Source: Brachypodium distachyon
Taxonomy: Eukaryota > Streptophyta > Magnoliopsida > Poales > Poaceae
Length of the DNA: 64,000 bases
Assembly (NCBI RefSeq): GCF_000005505.3
Contig: NC_016131.3
Location: 28,697,001 to 28,761,000, forward strand
Direction of reading: 5' to 3'
Shown: one piece after another, positions 11,236 through 23,400 of the stretch
Position numbering within the stretch: the stretch's first letter is position 1
How the letters are laid out: each line of letters starts with the position of its first letter
The notes under the pieces: model-generated
Seen by the model: only the letters and a program-made list of their open reading frames with translations
The model's database searches: none
Told to the model about the DNA's origin: nothing
Program-made: the position numbers and the translations under genes

Positions 11236-14200
11236 TCACCTCGGTGCTAAGGAGCGAGAGCTGATGGAGGAATGGTAATTGCTGCTCCTCTGTTTGCGAT
11301 ACGAAGAATAGACATCACCATACTGGTGGCTCGCCTCATCTGGATCAGCAGAAGCTCCGAGACCCAATCGGCCACTCGACCCCGGTTTGCTATCAACAGT
11401 GCCATCAGCACGCATCCCTGTTTCAGGGTTTACATGCAAGTTGGCAGGGGGAGGAATGCACGCACCTCCCTTGCGAGCAGGAAGCTCTCTCTCATAATCA
11501 TCATAATCATCAGGCTCGCCCTGCTTCATTGGGCCTTCTGATGGGTTTACCTCCCCAATCTCCTTGAAGAACTTCGTGACACGATCAAGGATCTCAGCTT
11601 CAGGTACAGTTGATGGTGGGATGACCGTGGGGATGTCAAGTGGGCTCAAGGGAGAGTATGGCACTCCACTCCCAATTTGCATCTTTCGGACCATTCCTGG
11701 AATGAGGCCAGGGGGGAATAGTGGATAAGGAGGTAGATTTAGATCATTTGTAGTAGCTGGAGCAGTGCTTTGAGGAAGCGCAGGGGGGAGTAAAGATGGT
11801 TGCACTGGCAGAGATCCTGGAAAAATAGTTTGGCCTAGAGGAGGGTAAACACCAGCTGGAAATTGTGCAGAAGGCACAGGTTCTGGTGCGGCAGAAACAG
11901 GATGGATTGTGCTATCCTTCTCTTGCGGATCCGAGGACCATTTTGAGGTCAGCTGCGCTGCTCCTGAAAACATATCCATCAAGTGTACTTAGGTTTAGCT
12001 CCAAGAAAAAAACAGGTAAATGCACTGCAATTTATAGAAGGTAGAAAACCCAAGTAACTGGCATGAATAAATTAAAATTTTAGCTGTACATATAGCAAAG
12101 ATTATTGACCTGACAGACGATAACCTATTTTACTCTAGAAATTTACAGGGTCAGTCAAGCCTGGCAAACTAAGGTTCTATTTGGCATTGCGGTGTATTAT
12201 GCATATTTAATTTTTGGCTAGCCAGCCTTTTCTTTTTCCGCGGACTAACTTTTCCACAATAAAACCTCAGCACATCACTGTTTAGCAACCGCAAAATGAC
12301 TCTTAATGTTTCAGTTTCAGAGCTACCAGCCTATAAAGTTTCTGGTGTCAACATATCTCTACTACAACCATAGGTTAAATACACCAGAATTATAAGAAAA
12401 CCCTTCATATGAAATCCGGCACCCTAGAAGCTTCGAAACACAGATGAAAGATGATAATGACCACCTAGACAGAATAGTAAAGATGATAATGACCACCTAG
12501 GCAGAATAGTACTCCCTCCGTACCATATTAAGTGTCTCAAATTTGCCCAAATATGGATGTACCTATGTCAAAAAAGTGTCTAGATACATGTAATATTTCG
12601 ACACTTATTATGGGACGGAGAGTATAAGCCAGTTTAGTAGGAGGGGTGGGTGGTGGAAAACCTGAAAAGGTCGAGGGATCTGGAGAAACGTGTCGCGGTG
12701 CCAAAGGATATGATACCCCACCTTTCATCTCTCTTTCAAAGTTAACAATGGTTTCCTGGTCATAAACTTCCTTTGAACCCCAGAACTGCAGAATTTTCTC
12801 AAGGCGAGTCTGGTTGTCATCTCTACTCTGTGGGTTATTATAAATCCTTGCAAGCATAGAGCCCAGCACAGATTGAAAAGCAGCAGCCTCATTGTCAAGG
12901 TCCCGAATATTAGCCCGTCTTTGTAAGCTGCACCATATGAAATTAAGCAAAGCACCAGAAATACGTTAAATATACACAGTTAAAGGCCATATGCAGTTTT
13001 AAGCTGTAACATACTAGATTTCATAAAGAGCTCGTGCACTAGACACTTGACCAGGTGAAATGCATTAAAGACCATAGTCAAAATGATATTGAGTGGGACA
13101 AACTATAGCAATCTACTCTGTTAGACCATCATCACGTCGCTATTGGCAGTAGAATAATGTTTCTACAAGCTGATTTTGCTATTGTTAATGTCTTATCCAA
13201 TCAATTCCAATATCTGTATAATCTAAGTGGAAAATAATATCTGAATGACTCTCCTAGCAAAATGGATATAGGCAAAAGCTAAAGCAAAATAACTTTCTGA
13301 AATGCACATTACAACTTCGTTGTATGCTAACTGTGGTGCAGCACAAGTTTCCCAAGGAGTAAATACTTCAAACTTAGCAGTAACATTTTCATCGCTAAGA
13401 AAAAAAATCCTTAATAAATAAGTCCTGGTCAAGACTCTACTGAGCTATCTTCCTAATACAAACAACACACTTGGTCTATTTGCCCTTGTACGCAATACAA
13501 GTGCAGAGATACCAGCCTTCCTAACGCAAGGATAGAGCACATTCTAGTATACATATACTAATTAGCAAAATATTTGTGTTGCTATGGGTAAATAAATTAG
13601 ATTACTGTAAACTGTTTGGTTATCGTTGTTGTGTTTCATGCATCAAAACATGCCTTTGAAAGTTTTATCAATTTTTTGAGATGGTTCCAGCCACATGTAA
13701 GAAAATAAAGAAGATGGTGGATGGACCATCTCTACAGATTGAAATTTTATAGGAGTAAAGAAAATATAACATAACAACTACACAGGGAGTGAGCATATGA
13801 GGATGCACCCAGACTCCAGGGAAGGGAATAGGGAGGAAGGAGGTGGTGCAGACTAGTTCCTAGCAGGACAGGGGAGGAATGCCTGTTCTGTGTGGATTAC
13901 ATGTGCCAAGCAAAGGAGAACAAGGGCTGGTTTATGGTATATAATAGATGAGGTTATGTTGAGCTTGTATTGGTGGGGTGACTACCCTGAAGTGGAAATG
14001 TATCACTTCAAAAGGAAATCATTTCAATACTAACCAATACATAGCATATAGGTATGGGTATCTAATACAATAAATTGTTTCTATGCTTTGTTTCTACGGT
14101 ATATAATACATGGGGTTATATTGAGCTTGTAATGGTGGGCTGGGGTGACTGCCCCAAAGCGGAAATGTATCACTTCTAAAGGAAATCATTTTGATACTAG

Positions 14201-15885
14201 CCAATCCATACTCTCTCTGTTCCCTTATATATGTCATATATAGATTTTACTTCTTGCACCAAGACGAGCTCTCGTTTCTAGCGCCTAGCCATTCACGTTG
14301 TTTTAGGACTAAATGGGTGTGAGCGGTTATTGGTTGGGAGGCAGGAGCCAAAACGCCAATAAGCTATATAAGGGAATAAATAAATACAAATCCAAGTCAC
14401 TTATTTCCGGACGGAGGGAGTAGAAAAAATCTATATGAACTATATAAGGGAATGGAGGGAGTAGCATATAGGTACCGATATTACAATTAATTGTCTCTAT
14501 GCTTTGTAACTAAAGAGTGATAAGATCAGACGGTTGGTCTTTTTGTTTTTTTAGGTCTTCTATAGCAATTATTAGCGTATATTTTAGTCATCACGTGGTA
14601 CAGTGGTCTTTGAAATGAATCAGGGTGAAGTAAGGTCATATCAAATGAAGACAAAATTCTCAAGTGCAATCAGGATGAAGTAATGATCATTGGGCCTTTT
14701 AAAATTTTGAAGAGAAAATTCCTATGATACTGCAAAACGTAAAGTTCATTCTCTATTGCATTGTTTCTGCACAAGCGCAATCTTTTAATAATTTAAGATG
14801 GCAAGAAGATCTATCAATTGGCATTTGCTTCATGTTTTGGTATTTCAGTTGCATAAATGTTGTTATTTCTTTAACAAGCATCAGCATCGAATAAATAAAA
14901 ATAGATCAAACTAATAACTATACTTGATTGACAAGCCATAAGGTGAGCAAATAGTCGCAAAATAGATGCTGAAATGAGCATACCCTTCAAAAAGAATATC
15001 GTTCACCAGGAAGATAATGTGCAGTTGCCTCTCTGAATCCTCCAAAGCACATACTCTCTCCCTGAGAACTTCAGCCAGAGCTGGCGCAAATGGCGCCCTT
15101 TGCATAAACCATGTCTTGGCTCCCTTTATTGACTCTTTGGTGCCATTAAGATTGATAAGCACCTCATGCAGCTCAGCAGCAACATCAGCTGGGAGCGGCC
15201 CAGAGAGGCCCTTGAATGAGTTCGCCGCAGCTTCATACTCACCATGGCCATGAGGACCAAAATGCTGGTGCTGGTCATAGAAGGGCGGGTATGCCGGCTG
15301 GTGCATCGGCGGGCCGCGCATCATCGGACCCATCGGCGGCATCATATGCATGGACCCCGGCGGATACGGCGCCACCGGGGGCGGCCGCACTACCCAGAGC
15401 TTGTACCTGTAGTACGCGTGCCCTTCCCCGCCGAAGACGAAGGCGTAGTCCGGGTTGTCGTGCTGCTTGTCGCGGATCACGACCTCGAACTCCGGCCCGT
15501 TCTTGGCGATGTACTCGACGAGCTTGTCGATGCGCTTCTGGAGCTCCGGGTCGGCCGGCGGCGGGGCGGGCGGCGGCGGCCCGGAGTCGAACGGCGGGTG
15601 CATGTAGGGGTGAGGCGGCGGCGGGGAGGGCGTTGACAAGACGTGGGGCGGCGCGTAGGGGGAAGGCTGCTGGTGCGGCGGGAGGTGCGGGTAGTGCTGC
15701 TGGGGCGGCATGGCGCGCGGGTAGGGCGAGTACTGCGGCGGGATTGGAGCGGCGTAGGGCTGGTGGTGCGGGTACTGCGGCTGCGCCTGAGGGTGGAAGC
15801 CGTACTGCGGCGGCGGCGGGGCGTGCTGCTGCGCCTGCGCGTACGCCATGGCCGCGGCCGCGTAGTCTTGGGCTTGCCGGTCCAT
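11236..15885 (-). CDS. SURP (SWAP) and CID domain RNA-processing protein, CHERP-like
   Basis: Three coding exons: 15885-14984, 12927-12662 and 11963-11236. The joins are in phase (GAAGG|GTATGC to GGTGCAG|CTTAC; TCAG|GTTTTC to TTTTCAG|GAGC), giving 631 residues. The N-terminus is Pro/Gln/Tyr-rich (1-112). A SURP module follows (about 117-160: [18 protein letters not shown], then AYYRYKLW). A CID/RPR domain comes next (about 235-375: [32 protein letters not shown] across the splice, [15 protein letters not shown]). The C-terminus is Pro-rich with a [13 protein letters not shown] block and an RS-like tail. The layout matches plant SWAP/surp proteins related to animal CHERP, nuclear factors linked to splicing and RNA polymerase II. 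The donor of exon 2 is weak (GTTTTC). Intron 1 (2 kb) holds a tandem duplication and a MITE; intron 2 holds another MITE 40 bp inside the donor. Confidence 0.88.
12512..12622. mobile_element. Stowaway MITE in intron 2 of the SURP/CID gene
   Basis: CTCCCTCCGTACCATATTAA at the left and TTATTATGGGACGGAGAG at the right are inverted, with TA on both sides. It lies 40 bp past the exon 2 donor. Its left flank is a 32-bp tandem duplication (AGATGATAATGACCACCTAG at 12449 and 12481). Confidence 0.9.
13931..14510. repeat. Tandem duplication (~165 bp unit) in intron 1, second copy split by a MITE
   Basis: Unit 1 (about 13931-14092) and unit 2 (about 14095-14210 plus 14464-14510) share GGTATATAATA, TATTGAGCTTGTA, GGAAATGTATCACTTC, AGGAAATCATTT, AGCATATAGGTA and TCTATGCTTTGT. 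Unit 2 is interrupted exactly by the Stowaway at 14211-14461. Confidence 0.85.
14211..14461. mobile_element. Stowaway MITE with paralogous empty site
   Basis: The left end CTCTCTCTGTTCCCTTATAT pairs with the right end ATATAAGGGAATGGAGGGAG, and TA flanks both. The uninserted sister repeat reads CCAATACATAGCATATAGG at about 14032-14050, so the junction is known precisely. An internal ACGGAGGGAGTA near 14411-14422 suggests a second, nested MITE end. Confidence 0.9.
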
Positions 15886-16330
15886 GAGGCGGCGGGATTA
15901 GGAGAGAAGAGGGGTAGGGCTCGCTGCGCCGGTGATGACGGCGGCGGAGGAGAGGGGAAGAGGCTTCTACACTTCTACCCTCTTTTCTTCGAGTAAATTA
16001 CAGCCTTCCCTTTGGGCAACAATTACAGAAACAGCCCTTCCAGAAAAACCCAAAATCCAAACCAAATCCAAAAGTACAAAAACCTGCGAAGGACACGTAG
16101 ACGGGAAAAATAGGAGTAGCTACGGAGTACATACACAATTCGACAAAAAAAGGCAAGATTTTTTTTTCCGAAAAAGGAAGATAACATCATGTTACCATTC
16201 ATGTCTTAAAAGAATACTTTAAGACATCCAATCTGCAGCGAAAACTTTCTTACGCGCGGACGTGTTCCGCGACGTCCAATCTGCAGCGTTCAGCGAACGG
16301 ACATCTTTCTTCTTTTCCTTTATTCTTTTT
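15886..16330. other. 5' flank / promoter region of the SURP/CID gene
   Basis: It lies upstream of the minus-strand start at 15885 and may also serve whatever is transcribed rightward from about 16350. No clear TATA box or known element was recognised. A 14-bp direct repeat GTCCAATCTGCAGC-like (ATCCAATCTGCAGCG near 16227, GTCCAATCTGCAGCG near 16274) is visible. Confidence 0.4.
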
Positions 16331-16353
16331 GATGCATACGAATCTCTCGGAGG

Positions 16354-16659
16354 GTGCTCGCAGCTGTTTCTTCCTCTCCCCAGTCCCTACCGCCACCATC
16401 CCCCGAGTCTGCTCTGAGCCCGAGACTGCCGCCGCCCGCGAGCCGCGCGCCTTGCAGGCTGCTTGCCACAGATCGCGCCGCCTTGCGCTCGTCGACGACG
16501 CCGGCGATGCCGGGCTGGATGCGGCCGTGGCTCCTCCTCATGTGGCGCTCACTGGACGAGAAGAAGAAGTCGAAGAGGCAAAAGCCACCCACCAACGCGA
16601 GCGCCTCGTCCAACTCGCGGAGGTACTCGTACTGCCGCGCGAACTTGCCCCAGAACTAG
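16354..16659 (+). CDS. Hypothetical small basic protein (doubtful)
   Basis: A 101-codon frame with a Ser/Pro/Ala-rich N-terminus. From about residue 52 it reads MPGWMRPWLLLMWRSLDEKK, then a basic KSKRQK stretch and a Ser/Arg-rich end. If translation starts at that internal ATG (about 16507), the peptide is about 50 residues. No family recognised. The region is GC-rich and other frames are also open, so this may not be a gene. It is head-to-head with the SURP/CID gene. Confidence 0.22.
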   Translation: MLAAVSSSPQSLPPPSPESALSPRLPPPASRAPCRLLATDRAALRSSTTPAMPGWMRPWLLLMWRSLDEKKKSKRQKPPTNASASSNSRRYSYCRANLPQN

Positions 16660-17039
16660 CTAGCTGCTGCTCCTGCTTGATGTGTGTTGTCGTTGTTGTT
16701 GTGCCTGTGCCGCTCGATAGCTGTTGCTTGATTGTTGTGTTGCCTGCTTGTTTTGTGCTGCCGACTGCCGCTGCGGCTAGCTGCTGCTAGGCCAAATGTT
16801 CTATTGTGAGCATAAATGTGTTTTGGCGGAGTGCTACTAGAGGAAGCAGAAGAGGAATTCAGAAGGTGTTCTAAGCACTCGAGGTGTTCGATGAAATGGT
16901 GCCTCAGATTTAGTCTTGTAGTTGCACTGACTGGTTGGTCCATTGCATCTCCTCTTCATTGTCTTACTCATCAACCATGCACTTCAGTACATATCTATGA
17001 GGAATTCAATGAGGGGTGTGTTGTTTGATGCATTGACTA
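16660..17039. other. Unassigned, no feature recognised
   Basis: It begins with a TTGTTGTTGT and GCTTG-rich patch and has no coding or transposon ends that I can see. It leads into the degenerate repeat array that follows. Confidence 0.4.
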
Positions 17040-17690
17040 CTCTATTTTGAGAACGAATAGTTATAGTTACCGCCATGACACTGATGTAGTTATATTGCAG
17101 TTGAGGTTATGGTTATTACCATGTCAATGATGTGGCTATTCAGGTGTCCAAGTCACAGTGACCACCACCATGGCATGGATGGAATTACCCGCCTGTTCAA
17201 GCTATAGTTACCAACTGTCATCCTAGTACTCATAGTAGTACCGAGACATTTACTCAACTTTCATCTTAAAGTTATCACCATGGGACCGGTGTATGTACCG
17301 GCCAATCCCTGTTAAAGTTACTCTATGGGTTGTCAATGTTTGAGTTTACCATGGCATCGATGTAATCACCATGTTGTTAATGTTAAAGTTATCATCATGG
17401 TACCAATGTAGCTATCTAGCCAGTAATGTTAAAGTTATCATCATGGCAACGATGTAGTTATCCAGCTAGTCATGTTAAAGTTATCATCATGGCACCGACG
17501 TAGTTATACAGTTGTTCATGTTAGAGTTATCATCATGGCAGTGATGTAGTTATCCATGTGTTCATGTTAAAATTACCATCACGCCAATGTAGTTACCTAG
17601 AACTTCATATTAAAGTTATCATCATGGCACCAACCTAGTTACCCAGTTGTGTAAATCACTCACCGTCACAATATGGATATAGTTATCCTA
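17040..17690. repeat. Degenerate minisatellite, ~46-47 bp unit
   Basis: At least six recognisable units run from about 17376 to 17645, each built on ATGTTAAAGTTATCATCATG followed by GCACCGATGTAGTTAT and a variable CCAGNTNGTC tail. More eroded relatives extend left to about 17040. No ORF crosses it. Confidence 0.75.
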
Positions 17691-17799
17691 TTGTCCGAGA
17701 TAAAATGTTTGGGAGATGATGTAGTTCCCCGATATAGAATTCGCCCAAACATACACAATTTTATCTATTGTCGAAGTTGATACTACTTGTAAATACTCT

Positions 17800-18720
17800 A
17801 ACCCGGTAACTCACATCTTACCGCTTGGTAAACTTTTCAGCTCGTAAAAGGAGCACCCACTATATATCCAAGTGAGTGGTAGGTTTGTAGGTGTTAACTA
17901 TTTTTTGAACAGTACGGTAACTCATGTATCAGTGGTCTGATAACTTACAAGTTTAAGCAAACGTCGTAAACATAACCAATTGAGGTCTATTAAGGTCTAG
18001 TTTTGAGTTGATAACTAATTGTGGATAGTATGATAACTCGTATTGTTACTGATTTTTTAACAGTACGGTAACTCATGTATCAGTGGTCTGATAACTTACA
18101 AGCTTAAGCAAACGTCGTCCAAACATAACCAATTGAGGTCTATTAAGGTCTAGTTTTGAGTTGATAACTACTTGTGGATAGTATGATAACTTGTATTGTT
18201 ACTGACTGGTGACTTCTAAATTTGAAAAATATTTCGGAAACTTCCAAAGTGAGATTAGTTTCCGAGCCGATAACTCTGTTGTGAATAGCCTGGTAATTTA
18301 CATAGCATTATGGGGTAACTTTTAAACTCGGAAAAAATAACCAAAACATGGCTAGTTAGAAGCAGCGTCTAAACAATTGTGAATGGCCCGATAATTCACA
18401 TATTATTGGTTGGTAACTTTTAAGATTGAAAAAGTAGCCAAAACATGTCCAGATATATCTAGCATTGAACAAATCCTGAACAAGCTGATAACTCAGGTAT
18501 TGCTGCTTGGTAACTTTGGAGCTCTAAAACAACATTAAAACACCCCAATGTAGATTGAAAGCTGGTAACTCATCATGAATAGGTCTGGTAATTCACATGC
18601 CTATGGTTCGTAACTCTGAGCTTAACTAAAGATTCGCCAAAATATATCCAACCGGGATCTTGTTTTGAAGCCCCCGCTGAGACGAAATCAACTGTGAAAA
18701 CGGATTATTGATCGGGTACA
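17800..18720. repeat. GGTAACTC-rich repeat tract with a 143-bp tandem duplication
   Basis: Phrases such as GGTAACTCATGTATCAGTGG, TGATAACTTACAAG and GGTAACTTTTAA recur about every 60-80 bp. Within it, about 17923-18064 and 18066-18210 are near-identical neighbours (shared CCAATTGAGGTCTATTAAGG, GTCTAGTTTTGAGTTGATAA). It is probably the eroded interior or end of a DNA transposon, which I could not identify. Confidence 0.6.
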
Positions 18721-19508
18721 CGATTTGAGCTACACAACTTTAAATTTTCTAGAGCGTTTTAAATGCACATGTGCTGACGCTGCTGCCCCCTCTCAGTTCA
18801 ATTTGCATGCACACGTCCGCTCCAAGCGATGGGAAAAAAAGGCAGGAGGCACTGCTCGGGCTCACGGAATGGATCGGAGGGAAGATGGCATGAAGCGTAC
18901 GGTGGTTATGATAACTGCCATACGGCTGGCACATAGTCTGCTCCTATGGAGTATTAGGTGGGATAAAGACGCCGTGATTTTTTTTACAATTTATACAACT
19001 GAAAATGTCAGGGGTGTCCACCCCTAACATCATATGTAACTCATATACCGCATAACATAATGTAGACTGACAAATAGAATCTCTTATACAACTCGTGTAT
19101 CACCTAATTTATTGTGAATTGTCCACCAAAACTAGGTAAACAAAACCATGCGTTACCGTCTCTAACCGGCTGCCCTCAACAGCCGTGAAATCCCGCAACT
19201 CGCTCGTTGCAGTGGACACCAAGTACAGATCCAATAAGTGGTGAGATAAACAGTCTGCAAAAAAAAACGCTTGTTATCATTACGACAGTGATATATTTGG
19301 TCAACATATAGTACAATATGCCAACGTAAATAAGTCCTCTAAATATTTTACAAACCCACGAGCATATTCAAGATAGTGACATATTGGCCAATACTATAGT
19401 AATATTTCCAAACATATTCAAGATACTATTTGGCCAAGGGATGTAAAATTGAAAGCGACAAAAACAGTGTGGCATGAGCGAGCCAACTTTGCGTGTTTGG
19501 TTCTACCT
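18721..19508. other. Unassigned sequence between repeats
   Basis: The short plus frame at 18725-19027 has no recognisable domain. No transposon ends were identified. Confidence 0.4.
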
Positions 19509-19790
19509 TTTTTTTTCAAGAAATGCCATCATGACCAACTTTATTACTTAGCAAGTAGATTTACACCGTCCATGAAAACATTCATTAGTAAGTTGGGAGG
19601 GTCCAACTGCCACACACCATCTAAAAGGCCATCGGCCTTACTAGCTAAAACATGAGCTGCCATATTAGACTCCCTAGAACGGTGCTCCGACAAGAAAAAA
19701 CAATCCTCATATATAGCCGCTGCCAATCCAAAGGAATTACCTCCACCTTTCATAGCTTCAATAACTTCCATGCCATCTGAATTAAGACTT
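19509..19790 (-). mobile_element. LINE 3' tail (RNase H-like fragment)
   Basis: The minus strand reads SDGMEVIEAMKGGG, FLSEHRSRESNMAAHVLASK and a VWQLDPPN ending, typical of the C-terminal RVT_3/RNase H-like domain of plant L1 elements. The T run at 19510-19518 is its A tail. 5'-truncated, no convincing target duplication. It lies in the 3' flank of the CCCH gene. Confidence 0.7.
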
Positions 19791-20419
19791 TTCTTCCGTG
19801 AAAAAGGTCATTTTACGCCTAGTGCTCATTCACCTACACTTTTTTTTTACCGCTCATTCACCTGCACTTTGCTTTGGGTTCAACGGCATCAAGAGGTGGA
19901 GCAGCGATTCCACGATTCTGAAAAAAAGGCTCTCGAAGTGGCATCAGGATGGTTGGCCTATTTATACAAATTTAGTGAAGAACCAAATGTGCAACCCTCA
20001 AGTTCAGGGACCCAATTGGCTTGTCACTACAAATGCAGCGAAGTATGGTTCCCCTCACTCATGTAGCAACATAGGCACAAACAAACCTCTGGAATATCTA
20101 TCAGCAGCGGAACACAAAGGGTGCTAAAATCTCGAACAATACTAGGAAGGCCTGTCACAGGACCCATACAAGCTCAGGTAGCAGTCTGAAGAATCCAGGG
20201 ATATTAAGATGAAAACTTTACATAATATGCTTGGCAATAATGCGACCCATCTTAACATAAGTTACTACTACAGAAGAGAGTTACAGGATGCTGAACATCT
20301 ACTGCCCAATGTATAAAGAACTCAAGATGATATAACAAGCAGTGGTCTCAGAAGCACCACAATGTCCTCCATTCAAGTTACTCCTTGCTGCTGCATTCTG
20401 CCAACCACCAGCACACCTA

Positions 20420-23400
20420 CTAGTCCACAGGATCCTCCTCAATGCCATTGTACTGTGAGCAAAAATGATTAGTATAAAACGTCAGATAATATTCAATGGA
20501 CTGCAGATGCGTGGTACTGAGGGAATTAGTTAACTCCTGTGATGCATCTGCTATAAACATGACAAATTTGACGTTACCAGGAAAGGCAAAACTGGGGAGA
20601 CTAAAAGAAGTTTAAAACATGGAAAATATACTGAATACTGTAGCCTAGTGCTGCTAGAAAACTTAAATGGCAAATGCAAATGATTCACGCACATGATAAG
20701 GATAAAACTGAAAGGGCCAGCCAACTAGCGGAGGGGAATACTGCAAAACTCTTGCAAATCATCACAAGCAAAGAGACACCAGCAAAATACCAGGGGTCGT
20801 ATCATATTACAGTAGTGAAATCTTTGGAAATGCATATGCCTGGAGAAGATTCTAAAAGACATGCTGAACTTAAGCTGCTGGGCTGAAAGACTAATTGTAT
20901 GAAACAAGAATACACGATATAAAAGAAAATTACTGCAATTGTACACCAGTGTTGGAAACTAATTGGTCGACTATATAGATAATCAAGCTAATAAATATAT
21001 ATATATATATATCATTTCGTAAGCCTTTTGGAACCGTTGATGGTGGCACGATACACAGAATTTAGTCCTATAACCCACATCTTGCACCAAAATATATTCT
21101 ATTTTCTCATATATTATCCAACACAATAATTTCAATAAGATCGTCGAAGTCATCAGCTGGACCACTGGTGAGGTAGCAGCTCGATCCTTATGTTGATAAT
21201 TCATAATATGCAGATGGCTACCCATAAGTAGTCTAACAAATGAATTACACCTAGATGAGCTCTCAGTCAGGACTGAAGACAAGCGGAAACAGTACCTCAC
21301 TTTTACCAAGTTCCAAGAACAGACGGTGGAACTTGCAAAGTTCACACTAACCGAGAAACAAAGGATCCAAAGATAGAAGGCTAATAAGATAATGGGCCAT
21401 AAATAGATTGTTTCTGCCTAACTAACCTATGATTAAGAAACAATTTGTTGACTGCGAAAAAGATATCTCACCCTGTCTGTAAAATCATTGCGAGAAGAAA
21501 CGACAATTCCTTCGTCGTTATTGCCACCTTCCCGCAATTTCTTCAGAGATAAGACTTTTGGTGAATCAGTTCCCTTGTTAACATTAAAAGATTCTAGAGC
21601 ATCTTCTGGTCTATATTTCCCTGACATATGGATCATATCAGCCCCAATCACTCTCCTTTTCTTCCCTGAAGAAGAGACCACAATTAGAGCATCAAAAGAC
21701 ATAGTTCTATTCCTTCATTGGCACATTTGCCCCCAAGAAATGCGTACATATTCAGAATAGCAATGGCCCATATGCCAAACAAGATAGATATTATATTGTT
21801 CAGGACTGACAAATGGGTTCAATATCTAAAAAGAATAATAGAGTGACACTAACTTGAATACCATCCACAATGTCATCATAAACTGATACGGTGCCGATCA
21901 TTTGTATACTGATAACTAGTTTGCTAGTGCTAAGACAAACGTTGCTATGCTAAAATAATGTTGGTGTCATCCAAGGTTTCATCAAGGTTTTACCAGATTT
22001 TTCTTCTTCGCTTGTTGAAAGTGCGGTAGACCTTTTTCTAGCTTTCGAACCATGCTTCTGACCCTGATCATCTGCACTCATTTCATAAGCACTCTGCGGG
22101 TCGTCATTACCAGCATTCACACTAGAATCTTGTTCCTTGGTACCAGACTTCAAAGAATCGGAAGCAAGCATATCAGCCAACCTCTCAAAACGACCTTTAG
22201 ACCTGAAGAAAACAAATGTGTTGATAGCTGTGAAAATAATGTCAATACTGAAACTAGGATTGCAATTATCTGCTGAAAATACCAAATATCAGTTCAGTTG
22301 TTTGTATACACAAGAAACATGCCTTTTTAAATCCTCCTGTGCTTTCATGTAACGCCCATGTGCTTTGATGAGTTTCTTTATTTTGGAGGTCATCCTATGT
22401 CCAAAGAGCAGTATTATCAAGAACCATATACTGTAAAGTACTCCCTCTGATCCTAAATTCTTGACTCAAATTTGCCAAAATATGGATGTATCTATTCTTA
22501 AAAAACGTCTAGATACATGTAATATTTCGACAACAATTTAGGATCGGAGGGAGTATTTTTCTTGTACTAAAGAGACAGCCTACTGAAAAATTGGATTGCA
22601 TAGGAGTATGCTCATGTATTGTAAAAAGGAAGAACCTTTCACAATTTTGTTTCTCTTTGTTCAACTGCACTTCAAGATCATCCACTCTGGTGGAAAGTAT
22701 GCCTGTTTCATCAATCTTCTTGTCCAGTGTTGCCTGTGATACACATAACTATTAAACGGCGTGGAGTATAAAGATATACAAGAAAATGAACAGACCAGTA
22801 TAGCAATAGATCAGCTAAAAGAACATACGAGGTGGACAATTCAGAGAGTTCGAAACAGTATTTTACTGGGCCACTTATGATGGGGCAGCTTCAATCAGAG
22901 ATGCTCCCATGTAACAATTTTCGCAATCATGAATGATTATCATCAGTATTTGGCATAATCATTGAGAAAAACATTTATATTTCGCGGAGTGGACCTCTTA
23001 ACTTTGAAGTTCTAAGACTCCATCATAAAAGTTCACATATATAACCATCTAGTTTAGTCAAAAACAGAACAACAGATGTTGGAACTATCAAAAAAAAATG
23101 CAACTAAGCATAAACTGCAATCAAGAGGCAGACTAACCAAACAACAGCGTACCATACGTATTTATAACTCAATAACTGATAAGTGTCATGGATAACTGAC
23201 CTGTAGTTTAGATTTATCTTCACGTAATGCTTTCAATTTCAAATCCAGTGCAATTTGTTTCAGCTGCAGAGGATACGCAAATATATAACAGAGGTCCAGG
23301 AATATGGAGACGGCTTCACTTATATGTTAATGAGATAGATTGCACAGTTCAAACCTGTGCTTCACTACGATCTTTCTCATCACCGCTGGACTGTGTGTCA

